A stretch of DNA of 61,283 nucleotides from Novosphingobium rosa NBRC 15208 (GTDB taxonomy: Bacteria > Pseudomonadota > Alphaproteobacteria > Sphingomonadales > Sphingomonadaceae), in NCBI RefSeq assembly GCF_001598555.1, contig NZ_BCZE01000054.1, forward strand, positions 1 through 61,283, written 5' to 3'. Positions 25,711 through 34,299 of the stretch are shown piece by piece. Both the position numbers and the translations under genes were made by a program. The notes beneath the pieces are model-generated. The model was not told the DNA's origin. It made no database searches and was given only the letters and a program-made list of their open reading frames with translations. Numbering within the stretch: the stretch's first letter is position 1; each line of letters starts with the position of its first letter.

Positions 25711-28182
25711 ATGCCGACCACCACCTCGCGCAGCATCGCTCAGGGCGCCAGCACGCTGGCCATCGGCTGCATCGGCCTGTTTTCGGCCTTCCCTGCCATG
25801 GCTCAGGATCAGCAGGCGCAGGGCAAGGGCGGTGAAGGCCAGAACCTTGGCGGCGTGACGGTGACCGACACCGCCATCGAGGAAGGCAGCTACAAGGTGG
25901 AGCGCATGGCCAGCCCCAAGGCCACGGCGCCGCTGCTCGATACGCCCAAGTCGATCACCGTGATCTCGCGCCAGGTGCTGGAAGACACCAACTCCACCAC
26001 CCTGACCGAGGCGCTGCGCACCGTGCCCGGCATCACCATGGGCGCGGGCGAGGGCGGCAACCCGCTGGGCGACCGCCCCTTCATCCGCGGCGCGGATTCG
26101 CAGGCCTCGACCTATCTCGATGGCGTGCGCGACATTGCCGCCCAGACCCGCGAGACCTTCGACGTCGAGGCCATCGAGGTCACCAAGGGTTCGGACAGCG
26201 TCACCAACGGCTCGGGCAATGGCGGCGGTTCGATCAACATCGTCTCCAAGGCGCCGGAAACCAAGCGTTTCGCCAAGGTGGAAGGCAGCCTGGGCAATGC
26301 CGATTACAAGCGCGTGACGGTGGACATCAACCAGCCGCTCAGCGATTTCGTGGGCGTGCGCATCAACGGCATGTTCCACGATCAGGGCGTGGCGGGCCGC
26401 GATGCCATCTGGCAGAAGCGCTGGGGCATCGCGCCCTCGATCAAGTTCGGCCTGAACGGTCCCACCAGCCTCGAGCTGGACTGGTATCACATGCATTCGA
26501 CCGAACTGCCGGATTCGGGCATTCCCTATGCCACCACCATCAGCAACCAGACCGCGACCAACGCGCTGACCGCGCCGTTGCCCACCACGCCTTTCACCAC
26601 GGCGCAGGGCAACACCATCACCCGCAGCCGTGGCGCTTTCTATGGCCTGGCCGACCGCGATTTCCGCACCACCAACAATGATGCGCTGACCGCCCGCTTC
26701 GAGCATAATTTCGACAGCGGCCTGAAGCTGCGCAACACCATGCGCTACACCAACACCACGCAGGAATACATCTACACCCAGCCCGACGATTCGCAGGGCA
26801 ACGTCTACAACACCGGCACGGTGTGGCGCCGTGCCAACACCCGCTACAGCAAGCAGACCGGCTTCGTCGATCAGGTCGATCTGTCGGGCAAGTTCAACAC
26901 CGGTTCGATCAAGCACAGCTTTGCGGGCGCCGTGGAATACAGCTGGCAGTCCTCGGGCTATGGCTCATTTGTGTCGAACGCCGCCACCGGCACCGCCCTG
27001 TCGACCGGCTCGACGATCAGCCCGCGCTGCAACGCCACCACGCTGGCGCAATATTACTGCACGTCGGCGGCGACCCCCAATTCGAACGACGCCTGGGCCA
27101 GCACCGTCAGCGACACCTCGGCCACGCCTGCCGCCATCCAGCGCAGCGCGCCCGCCTCGATGACGCTGGCCAACTCCTCCACCGTTTCGGCCAGCCTGTT
27201 CGACACGATCAGCATCACCGACCAGCTGATGATCAATCTGGGCGGCCGCTATGACCGCTATTCCACCAATGTCAGCGCCGCCGTGGCCGCGCCCTACACC
27301 GCCAGCCGCAGCTGGCAGAACCGCACCGACGACATCTTCACCTATCAGGCCGGTCTGATCTTCAAGCCGGTGCCTAACGGCAGCTTCTATATCTCGACCG
27401 GTTCCTCGGCGGTGCCTCCGGGCTCGTTCCTGGGTCAGGGCAGCGAGGACAATGCGGTGGCCTCCACCACCATCGATCCCAACACGCTCAAGGTGCAGAA
27501 GACCACCTCCTATGAAGTGGGCACCAAGTGGAGCCTGCTGCATGACCAGCTGGCGCTGAGCCTCGACCTGTTCCAGACCCGCACCACCAACGCGCGCTAC
27601 ACGGACTCGACCGGCGTCGTGGCCTTCATCGGTGAGAAGCGCGTGCGCGGTGTCGAATTCGGCTTCAGCGGCAATGTGACGCCGCAGTGGAGCATCTTCG
27701 GCGGCTACACCTACATGCCCTCCAAGGTGCTGAACGCGGGCTACACCGTCACCACCACCACCGTGGGCACGGGCGCCAATGCCGTGACCTACACCGCATC
27801 GGCCCCCGCCGCGCTGACGGGTCATGCCTTCCCCAACACGCCCACCAACAGCTTCACCCTCTTCACCAGCTACAAGGTGACGCCCAAGTTCACGCTGGGC
27901 GGCGGGGCGATCTATATGGGCCGCGTCTATGGCGGCTTCTCCGACAGCCGCACGGCAGGCCCGAACGGCGTGGTGACCATCACCAAGACGCGCGCGGTCT
28001 ATGTGCCTGATTACTGGCGTTTCGATGCCAATGCCTCGTATCAGATCAACAGTGTGATCGGGCTGCGGGTCAGCGCGCTGAACATCACCAACAAGCTGTA
28101 TTACGATCAGGCCTATGCCACCCATTACGCCCATCAGGCGGCGGGTCGCACGGTGATCGGCACGCTCAGCATCAAGTACTGA
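25711..28182 (+). CDS. TonB-dependent catecholate-type siderophore receptor
   Basis: Outer-membrane receptor of 823 residues. It has a signal peptide (about 1-31, ending AMA-QD), an N-terminal plug domain (SITVISRQVLED, LRTVPGITMGAGEGGN, FIRGADSQASTYLDGVRD, VTKGSDSVTNGSGNGGGSIN) and a 22-strand barrel ending in an aromatic residue (LSIKY). The plug wording matches the Fiu/PiuA group for catecholate or xenosiderophore uptake. The following Sel1, PepSY and ApbE genes are the usual partners of that group. The likely iron control site lies directly upstream. A GTG start for the Sel1 gene follows four bases after the stop. Confidence 0.93.
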   Translation: MPTTTSRSIAQGASTLAIGCIGLFSAFPAMAQDQQAQGKGGEGQNLGGVTVTDTAIEEGSYKVERMASPKATAPLLDTPKSITVISRQVLEDTNSTTLTEALRTVPGITMGAGEGGNPLGDRPFIRGADSQASTYLDGVRDIAAQTRETFDVEAIEVTKGSDSVTNGSGNGGGSINIVSKAPETKRFAKVEGSLGNADYKRVTVDINQPLSDFVGVRINGMFHDQGVAGRDAIWQKRWGIAPSIKFGLNGPTSLELDWYHMHSTELPDSGIPYATTISNQTATNALTAPLPTTPFTTAQGNTITRSRGAFYGLADRDFRTTNNDALTARFEHNFDSGLKLRNTMRYTNTTQEYIYTQPDDSQGNVYNTGTVWRRANTRYSKQTGFVDQVDLSGKFNTGSIKHSFAGAVEYSWQSSGYGSFVSNAATGTALSTGSTISPRCNATTLAQYYCTSAATPNSNDAWASTVSDTSATPAAIQRSAPASMTLANSSTVSASLFDTISITDQLMINLGGRYDRYSTNVSAAVAAPYTASRSWQNRTDDIFTYQAGLIFKPVPNGSFYISTGSSAVPPGSFLGQGSEDNAVASTTIDPNTLKVQKTTSYEVGTKWSLLHDQLALSLDLFQTRTTNARYTDSTGVVAFIGEKRVRGVEFGFSGNVTPQWSIFGGYTYMPSKVLNAGYTVTTTTVGTGANAVTYTASAPAALTGHAFPNTPTNSFTLFTSYKVTPKFTLGGGAIYMGRVYGGFSDSRTAGPNGVVTITKTRAVYVPDYWRFDANASYQINSVIGLRVSALNITNKLYYDQAYATHYAHQAAGRTVIGTLSIKY

Positions 28183-28186
28183 CCGC

Positions 28187-28966
28187 GTGACGACAGCGCC
28201 TGCTGCCGATAGCCCGTCCGAAGCTTCGGCGCTCCCTCGGGACAATCCCGTGTGGAGCGCCGAGGAATGGCGCGCCCTTCTCACCGGCCCGCCCGAAGGC
28301 GCCGCCCGGGCGCTGGAGCAGGCGGCGCAGGGCGGCATGGCGCTGGCGCAGCTTTATTATGGGCAGTTTCTGGTCGACGGGTGCGGGGTTTCGGCAGACC
28401 CCCGCGCCGCGCTGCACTGGTTCCACAAGGCGGCGCAGGCCGGGCTGCCCATGGCGATGAACATGGTGGGGCGCTGCTTCGATCAGGGCTTCGGCGTGGA
28501 GGAAGACCCGGCGCAGGCCGTGCCATGGTTCCGCGCCGCGGCGGAGCAGGGGCTCGACTGGGGGCTCTACAATCTGGCCACCATGCTGACGCTGGGGCGC
28601 GGCGTGGCGGAAGACAAGGCGCAGGCGCTGGAGCTGTTCCGTCAGGCCTCGGCCCAGAGCCACGCCAAATCGACCAATATGGTCGGCATTTTTCACGAGG
28701 ATGGCTGGGTGGTGCCGCAGAACCTGCGGCTGGCCGCCTATCACTTCGCCCGCGCGGCGGAGGGTGGCGATTTCCGCGGTGCTTTCAATCACGCGCGCAT
28801 GCTGATCGCGGCTGGGCAGATGGCGGAAGCGCTGCCATGGCTGGAAAGTGCGCGGGCCGGCGGGCATGCGCGTTTCGCGGAGCAGATGACGGCGTGGCTG
28901 GCCGCGCGCAAGGAAGAGTCTCTGCGCGCATTGGCGCGGCAATGGGATGAGCAAGGGCGGGCATGA
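28187..28966 (+). CDS. Sel1-repeat protein of the siderophore operon
   Basis: Product of 259 residues made of about four Sel1-like helical repeats, for example ALAQLYYGQFLVDGCGV, MAMNMVGRCFDQGFGVEED and LYNLATMLTLGRGVAED, each about 36 residues apart. No signal peptide, so probably cytoplasmic. It is translationally linked to its neighbours: GTG start four bases after the receptor stop, and a four-base ATGA overlap with the PepSY gene. Sel1 proteins in Fiu/PiuA operons are common but their role is not known. Confidence 0.85.
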   Translation: MTTAPAADSPSEASALPRDNPVWSAEEWRALLTGPPEGAARALEQAAQGGMALAQLYYGQFLVDGCGVSADPRAALHWFHKAAQAGLPMAMNMVGRCFDQGFGVEEDPAQAVPWFRAAAEQGLDWGLYNLATMLTLGRGVAEDKAQALELFRQASAQSHAKSTNMVGIFHEDGWVVPQNLRLAAYHFARAAEGGDFRGAFNHARMLIAAGQMAEALPWLESARAGGHARFAEQMTAWLAARKEESLRALARQWDEQGRA

Positions 28967-29634
28967 AGACGGTCGTGAAGCAGAAGCCGGTGCTGACTCC
29001 TGCCGAAAAGGACAGGCTGGCCAAGCGCAAGAAGGCCAAGCAGTTCTGGCTGAAGCAACTGCATAGCTGGCACTGGATCAGCGCGGCGCTCTCCATGATC
29101 GGCATGCTGGGTTTCGCGATCACCGGGATCACGCTCAATCACGCCGAGGCGATCCATACCGAGCCCAAGGTGGTGTCGCGCAGCGGCCAGCTGCCCGCCG
29201 CCATGGTGAAGGAGCTGGCCGCGCCCGCCAAGCCGAATGCGCCTCTGCCCGCCGATATCGCCGCGCAGGTGAAGGCGCAGGTGGGGATCGATGTGGCGGG
29301 CCGCCCGGCGGAATGGGCCAGCGACATCGTGACGGTCAACATGCCCCGCCCGGGTGGCGACGGCTGGGTGACGGTCGATCCGGCGAGCGGCGCCATCGCC
29401 TCGGAGCTGACGGATCGCGGCTGGCTCTCGTTGGTCAACGATCTGCACAAGGGGCGCAATTCCGGCGGCGCATGGAGCTGGTTTATCGACCTTTTCGCCG
29501 GGGCCTGCGTGATTTTCACGCTCACCGGGCTGTTGCTGTTGCAGCTTCACAGCAAGCATCGGCCCAGCACCTGGCCGATTGTCGGGCTGGGGCTGTTGAT
29601 CCCGATCCTGCTGATCCATTTTCTGGTGCCGTGA
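28963..29634 (+). CDS. PepSY-domain inner-membrane protein
   Basis: Product of 223 residues. A basic N-terminus is followed by a membrane helix (WISAALSMIGMLGFAITGITLN, about 38-60), a periplasmic PepSY region (about 70-165, with WVTVDPASGAI) and two C-terminal helices. Proteins of this type in siderophore operons are thought to be part of a periplasmic iron-reductase system. Histidines at LHSWHW and NDLHKG could bind heme or metal, but that is inference. The stop overlaps the apbE ATG by one base. Confidence 0.85.
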   Translation: MKTVVKQKPVLTPAEKDRLAKRKKAKQFWLKQLHSWHWISAALSMIGMLGFAITGITLNHAEAIHTEPKVVSRSGQLPAAMVKELAAPAKPNAPLPADIAAQVKAQVGIDVAGRPAEWASDIVTVNMPRPGGDGWVTVDPASGAIASELTDRGWLSLVNDLHKGRNSGGAWSWFIDLFAGACVIFTLTGLLLLQLHSKHRPSTWPIVGLGLLIPILLIHFLVP

Positions 29635-30620
29635 TGGCGGAAGAGTTGCGCATTGCTCTGCCGGATCACGTCGATCCGCTGGCCCTGCGCAGCATGGATG
29701 CCGATGCGCCCGTCACCACCCTGTCCGGCCCGACGATGGGCACGACTTGGCGCCTGCATGCCGTGTTGCCCTCTGGCCTGAGCGCGGCGCGCGTCACCGA
29801 GGTGATCGAGGCCCGGCTGGAAGCGCTGGTGGCGCAGATGAGCCATTGGGAGCCGGACAGCGCCCTGTGCCGCTTCAACGCCGCGCCCGCCGGGCATGGG
29901 CAGATTCTGCCGCCCGCTTTCGCTTATGTGATGCGGGCGGCTCTGACCATCGCCGAAGCCAGCGCGGGCGCTTTCAGCCCCGCCATCGGCCGGCTGGTCG
30001 ATCTCTGGGGGTTTGGGCCGCCCGGCCCGGTGGCGCAGGCTCCCGCGCCTCAGCGTGTTACACAAGCACTGGCCCCCTCCGACTGGCGCTTGCTGAAGCT
30101 GGAAGAGGGGCGGCTTTATCAGCCGGGCGGTCTTTCGCTCGATCTCTCCGGCATCGCGAAAGGCTATGCCGTGGATGCGCTGGCGGGCGATCTGGCGCGG
30201 CTGGGGGTGATTCACCAACTGGTCGAAGTCGGCGGCGAACTGGTCGGGCGCGGACTGCGGCCCGATGGCCAGCCATGGTGGGTCGATCTGGAAACGCCAG
30301 AACAGGCTGGCCTGCCGGGCCTGCGCGTGGGGCTGCATGGCTTGGCCGTGGCCACCTCGGGCAGCTATGTGCGCGGGTTGCACAATCTCGATCCGCGCAC
30401 TGGCGCTCCCGCGACATCGGGCGTGGTGGCCTGCAGCGTGATCCATGCCAGCGCCATGAGCGCCGATGGCTGGGCCAGTGCTTTCAGCGTGCTCGATCCC
30501 GATGGCGGCATGGCTTTGGCGACTCGGCTTGGGCTGGCGGTGCGCTGGGTGATCCAGCGGGCTGACGGACCCTATATCGAGCATATCAGCCCCGTTCTGG
30601 CCCATATGCTGGCTGAATAG
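29634..30620 (+). CDS. apbE: FAD:protein FMN transferase (ApbE family)
   Basis: Enzyme of 328 residues that attaches FMN covalently to Thr or Ser of partner flavoproteins. Motifs: GPTMGTTWRL (about 32-41), DLSGIAKGYAVD, GGELVGRGLRPDG and the C-terminal ASAMSADGWASAF metal site. I see no lipobox or signal peptide, so it may work in the cytoplasm, unlike most periplasmic homologues. It is last in the receptor-Sel1-PepSY-apbE operon and followed by a terminator. No clear flavinylation target motif was found in the operon. Confidence 0.9.
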   Translation: MAEELRIALPDHVDPLALRSMDADAPVTTLSGPTMGTTWRLHAVLPSGLSAARVTEVIEARLEALVAQMSHWEPDSALCRFNAAPAGHGQILPPAFAYVMRAALTIAEASAGAFSPAIGRLVDLWGFGPPGPVAQAPAPQRVTQALAPSDWRLLKLEEGRLYQPGGLSLDLSGIAKGYAVDALAGDLARLGVIHQLVEVGGELVGRGLRPDGQPWWVDLETPEQAGLPGLRVGLHGLAVATSGSYVRGLHNLDPRTGAPATSGVVACSVIHASAMSADGWASAFSVLDPDGGMALATRLGLAVRWVIQRADGPYIEHISPVLAHMLAE

Positions 30621-30649
30621 CGCTGTTTTGGCCTTTACGGCGGCCTCTG

Positions 30650-30671
30650 TGATTGATACTGACTCTCAATA
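30650..30671. promoter_or_regulatory. Candidate Fur-type site upstream of tonB
   Basis: TTGATACTGACTCTCAATAA resembles a Fur box (GATAAT-type repeats). It lies 65-86 bp before the tonB ATG and overlaps the start of the apbE terminator. It differs from the TTGCAA site at 25651, so the regulator may not be the same. Confidence 0.4.
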
Positions 30672-30694
30672 ACCCGGATCGCCGATCCGGGTTT
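30671..30694 (+). terminator. Terminator between apbE and tonB
   Basis: Stem CCCGGATC/GATCCGGG with loop GCC, flanked by AA and TTT. It sits 50 bases after the apbE stop. Confidence 0.7.
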
Positions 30695-30735
30695 CCTATT
30701 GTCGTCACCGCGTCGTCATCACGTCAGGGGCAGTC

Positions 30736-31518
30736 ATGCTGGCAGACACTTCCGCACTCGCGCGCTTTGCGCCGGATGATTTCCCGCTCCCCACGCGGAA
30801 CGCCGCGCTGGCAGCCCCCCGTCTGGTGCCGGTGAGCGCGCCGGAGCCGATCTATTCCCATGCCTCCACCTATGGGCAGGGCGGGGTGAAACGTCAGGCG
30901 CCCGCCGCCGTGGTGGCCTTTGCGGCGGTCAGCCTGCTGTTCTCGACGCTGGTGTGGATGAATGTGCATGAGCATCACCATCGCCACCACCGCGTCATGG
31001 CGGTCGATCTGAAGCTCGATCCGCCCGCGCCGCCCAAACAACAGCCCAAGCCCGAGGTCGAGAAGGTGGAGCTGCCCACCACCCCAACCCCTGTGCAGCA
31101 GCCTGTGGTGACCCCCGAGCCCATGCCCGCGCCCGTGGCCCTCTCTCCCGCGCCCGCCCCGGCGCCCGTGGTGCAGGCGCCGCCCGCGCCGCCGGCTGCC
31201 CCCGCCGCGCCGCCGCCCAAGGCGGTTGGCCCTGCCGAGGGCGGCGATCTTTCGGCCAAGATGCTGTCCTTCACCGCGCCGTCCTATCCGCTGGAATCGC
31301 GGCGCAACAAGGAAGAGGGCACGGTGGCGCTCAGCCTGCTGCTGGGCACCGATGGCCGAGTCGCGGAGATTTCCATCGCCAGCAGCAGTGGTTTCGCCCG
31401 GCTCGACAAGGCCGCGCTGGAGGCGGTTCGCAAATGGCGCTGGTCCCCCGTGATGCGCGGCGGTGAGGCCGTGCAGGTGCGCGGCACCGTGAAAATTCCC
31501 TTTATCATCAAGCATTGA
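30736..31518 (+). CDS. tonB: TonB energy transducer
   Basis: Product of 260 residues with a cytoplasmic N-terminus (about 1-53), one membrane helix (AAVVAFAAVSLLFSTLVWM), a His cluster (HEHHHRHHR) just after it, a Pro-rich periplasmic span (about 92-160) and the C-terminal TonB fold (YPLESRRNKEEGTVALSLLL, then KWRWSPVMRGGEAVQVRGTVKIPF). It transmits inner-membrane proton energy to receptors such as those at 25.7 and 47.8 kb. exbB and exbD are not in the window. The cytoplasmic extension is longer than usual. Confidence 0.92.
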   Translation: MLADTSALARFAPDDFPLPTRNAALAAPRLVPVSAPEPIYSHASTYGQGGVKRQAPAAVVAFAAVSLLFSTLVWMNVHEHHHRHHRVMAVDLKLDPPAPPKQQPKPEVEKVELPTTPTPVQQPVVTPEPMPAPVALSPAPAPAPVVQAPPAPPAAPAAPPPKAVGPAEGGDLSAKMLSFTAPSYPLESRRNKEEGTVALSLLLGTDGRVAEISIASSSGFARLDKAALEAVRKWRWSPVMRGGEAVQVRGTVKIPFIIKH

Positions 31519-31539
31519 GGGGCCATCCGCCAAGGCTTT

Positions 31540-31591
31540 CCGCCGCATGGATATCCATGCGGCGGGCTGTCTTACGTCTGCATCGTAAGAC
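31540..31591. terminator. Two consecutive hairpins after tonB
   Basis: A perfect 26-base palindrome with arms CCGCCGCATGGAT/ATCCATGCGGCGG (31540-31565) is followed three bases later by GTCTTACG/CGTAAGAC with a seven-base loop (31569-31591). They lie between tonB and the response regulator gene. A loopless palindrome would suit a DNA-binding dimer as well as a terminator. Confidence 0.5.
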
Positions 31592-31758
31592 CAAGGTGAA
31601 ATTCTATTCACTTGAGCCCGGCGCGCCGATGCGCGAAAGCGGCAGGCGGAGAGGACGCCCGAACGGCCGTTCCGCCCACGCATTCACCCCCCCGATGCGT
31701 CTGGCGGAACGGCCAATCCGGGTTAAGGGGCCCGAGCACCGGATTTGAGGAGAGCGGC

Positions 31759-32436
31759 ATGGCCCGCATCTTGGTCGTCGAGGACGATTCAGAAACCGCC
31801 GAGATTATTGCCTCTGCCCTCACGGGTCAGGGGCATGATGTTGTTTGGGTCGATGATGGCCGCTTGGCGCTGACCCGGCTGGAGACCGAACGCTTCGACG
31901 CCATCACGCTGGACCGCATGCTGCCGGGCCTCGATGGCCTGGGGCTGGTCGCAAGGCTGCGCGCGCGCCGGTTGCAGACGCCGGTGCTGATGCTCTCCGC
32001 GCTGGGCGATGTCGATGAGCGCGTGGCGGGCCTGCGCGCGGGCGGCGATGATTACCTCGCCAAGCCCTTTGCCGTCAGCGAGCTGGCGATGCGGGTGGAG
32101 GTGCTGCTGCGTCGCAACCGTGAATATCCCGAGGATGGTTTCCTGCGCGCCGGGCAGGTGGAGATCGATCTGGTCAAGCGCCAGGTCTGGGTCGGCGGTG
32201 AGCCGGTCACGCTGCTTCAGACCGAGTTCCGCCTGCTGGAGTTTCTGGCCCGCCATGCCGGTCGCCCGGTTGCGCGGCAGGTGATTTTCGAGCAGGTTTG
32301 GGGACGGTTCTTCGAGGCGAGCGACAATCTCATCAATGTGCATATCGCCAAACTGCGCAAGAAGCTGGAGCGGCCCGGCCATCCCTCGCCGATCCAGACG
32401 CTCAAGGGCGAAGGGTATCGCCTTGAAGTCGAGTAA
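31759..32436 (+). CDS. OmpR-family response regulator
   Basis: Product of 225 residues. The receiver domain has the acidic pair EDD near the N-terminus, phospho-acceptor Asp52 (ITLDRMLPG), a Ser in MLSA and Lys in LAKPF. A winged-helix DNA-binding domain follows (LLQTEFRLLEFLARHAGRPV to NLINVHIAKLRKKL). ATG 31759 was chosen because it starts MARILVVEDD as in the family. The kinase gene follows 18 bp downstream. Targets are unknown; the RND efflux operon 1.9 kb downstream is a possible one. Confidence 0.93.
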   Translation: MARILVVEDDSETAEIIASALTGQGHDVVWVDDGRLALTRLETERFDAITLDRMLPGLDGLGLVARLRARRLQTPVLMLSALGDVDERVAGLRAGGDDYLAKPFAVSELAMRVEVLLRRNREYPEDGFLRAGQVEIDLVKRQVWVGGEPVTLLQTEFRLLEFLARHAGRPVARQVIFEQVWGRFFEASDNLINVHIAKLRKKLERPGHPSPIQTLKGEGYRLEVE

Positions 32437-32454
32437 GGGCCGCCGAAGCACCCC

Positions 32455-33834
32455 ATGCCGCCCCTGACCGAAACCTTGCTTGGCCTGCGGCTGGCCGATC
32501 TGCGCCACACCACCGCCTTCCGGCTGACGGCGGGGCTTTGCGCGGTCTTCGTGGTGGCGGTGATCGGCCTGCTGGGTCTGACCTATGTGCTGACCGCCCA
32601 GCAATTGTTCTGGCGCACCGACCAGTTTCTCACCACCCGCATGGACAGCATCCTGCACACGCCGCGCGGCCGTGAGGCCCTGATGACCCGCCATGCCATC
32701 GATGCCTGGGCCAGCGGTCTGGAATTCATCGCGCTCTACGATGCGCATGGCCAGAGGGTGGTGGGCAATGTGAAGGTCGCCGAGCCCTTTCCGCTGGGCA
32801 AGCCCTTCGAGCGCAGCGACGGCGGCCCGCCGGGCATCCCGCTACGCCTGCTGGCCGGGCGCCTGTCCTCCGGCGATGTGGTGGTGGTGGCGCGCGACAT
32901 TTCTCCGCTGCGCGATCTGCATGAGCGTGTGCTGATCATCATGGGGCTGAGCGGCTTTGCCACGATTCTGGTCGCGCTGGTGGTGGGCGTGTCGCTCAGC
33001 ATCGGGCCGATGCGGCGCGTGCGCGACATGCAGGTGATGGCCAGCGCCATCGCGCGGGGCGATCTGCGCCACCGGCTGCCCGAAACCCCGCGCCGCGACG
33101 AAATCGACGTGATCGGCACCATCATCAACGGCATGGTCGAGGAGATCGAGCGGCTGATGGGGCAGGTGAAGGGCGCCACCGATGCCATCGCTCACGATAT
33201 GCGCACGCCGCTGACGCATCTGCGCGCCCGGCTTGACCGGCTGGCCCAGCACGCCGCCATTGCTGACGACACCGAACTGCGCGGCTCGATCTACGGCGCC
33301 ATGGGCGAGCTGGACATGACGCTGGCCCGCTTCCGCGCCCTGCTTCGCATTTCCGAGATCGAGGCCTCGCGCCGCCATGCCGCCTTCGCCAATCTCGATC
33401 CGCTCGATGTGCTTTCCGGCGTGGCCGAGCTTTACGATCCGCTGGCCGAGGAGCGCGGCATCACCCTCTCCGTGGCCGCAACCGGTGGTCTGGTGATCCG
33501 CGCCGACGAGCGGTTGCTGTTCGAGGCGATCAGCAATCTGGTCGAGAACGCCACCAAATTCGCGCCGGAGAACTCCACCGTCACGCTGGCGCTGAAGCCT
33601 TTGCCCGATGCCGTGGCCATCGAGGTGCGCGACTCGGGGCGCGGCATCCCGGAGGGCGAGCGCGAGCGGGTCTTGCGCCGCTTCGAGCGTGGGGCAGGGG
33701 CCGCCATGGCGCCCGGCTCCGGTCTGGGGCTGAGTCTGGTGGTGGCCATCGTGCAGTTGCACGGTTTCGAGTTTTCGCTCGAGGACGCCGGGCCGGGGCT
33801 GGTGGCGCGGATCGTGGCAAGGCGGTTGCGGTAG
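32455..33834 (+). CDS. Sensor histidine kinase
   Basis: Product of 459 residues with a membrane helix near 22-45, a periplasmic sensor of about 110 residues, a second helix near 160-183, a HAMP linker (IGPMRRVRDMQVMASAIARG), the phospho-acceptor His247 in DAIAHDMRTPLTHL and an ATPase domain (N box NLVENATKFA, G1 DSGRGIP, G2 GSGLGLSLV). It is partner of the regulator gene just upstream. The sensor domain shows no recognisable ligand motif. A family A repeat follows 26 bp past the stop. Confidence 0.93.
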   Translation: MPPLTETLLGLRLADLRHTTAFRLTAGLCAVFVVAVIGLLGLTYVLTAQQLFWRTDQFLTTRMDSILHTPRGREALMTRHAIDAWASGLEFIALYDAHGQRVVGNVKVAEPFPLGKPFERSDGGPPGIPLRLLAGRLSSGDVVVVARDISPLRDLHERVLIIMGLSGFATILVALVVGVSLSIGPMRRVRDMQVMASAIARGDLRHRLPETPRRDEIDVIGTIINGMVEEIERLMGQVKGATDAIAHDMRTPLTHLRARLDRLAQHAAIADDTELRGSIYGAMGELDMTLARFRALLRISEIEASRRHAAFANLDPLDVLSGVAELYDPLAEERGITLSVAATGGLVIRADERLLFEAISNLVENATKFAPENSTVTLALKPLPDAVAIEVRDSGRGIPEGERERVLRRFERGAGAAMAPGSGLGLSLVVAIVQLHGFEFSLEDAGPGLVARIVARRLR

Positions 33835-33860
33835 GGTTTTGCAAATTTAAAGAATAAGAT

Positions 33861-34097
33861 GCGAGGGGGTTACCCCCTCGCGCTCCCATAACGTCTTCCG
33901 GCTATAGGGCAGGGGCTCCGAAGCGGGGCGCCCTATCTCTCCACCTGCGCAACTGGCGCAGCAGGCAGGAAACCCCAGACTGCCCTCACGATATTGACTG
34001 CCTGCGGCGCCGACGCTTGCGTCGGAGCGCTACCTTAATCTTCGCACTACGCCAGCGTCGGGAGACGTAACGGGGTGCAGGGGCGATGGCCCCTGCA
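33861..34097 (+). repeat. Family A repeat, copy 4 (atypical right end)
   Basis: The left end is standard: hairpin 33861-33881 with stem GCGAGGGGG/CCCCCTCGC, then CGCTCCCATAACGTCTTCCGG, CTCTCCACCTGCGC and GCAGCAGGCAGG. The right end is unlike other copies. GTCGGGAGACGTAACGGGG at about 34057-34075 is an inverted left-end sequence, and the hairpin at 34076-34097 has a changed stem TGCAGGGGC/GCCCCTGCA. This looks like two left ends facing each other. The rest of the 465-bp gap (34098-34299) before the RND operon shows no clear promoter or operator. Confidence 0.75.
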
Positions 34098-34299
34098 TTT
34101 TCCCTTTTCTGCCTTGCTTTTCGGGCCCTTCGCACTGGCGCTGCTCCGGGGCGTTCGAACTTAATTTTAATTAAGTTGTTCGCACTTGCACAAGAGCGCA
34201 GATGCATCGTCATCCCCTCGGCGCGTCGGGCTTCGTCCCCCCTCATCCCCCCCGGCTCGGCGCGCCAACCCTCGATTGTTCAACGAGAGAGCGCCTTTC

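Noticed and set aside
29370..29400. DPASGAI in the PepSY protein as a flavinylation site
   Set aside because: The acceptor Thr/Ser is not at the expected position after GA; it more likely is an ordinary PepSY loop.
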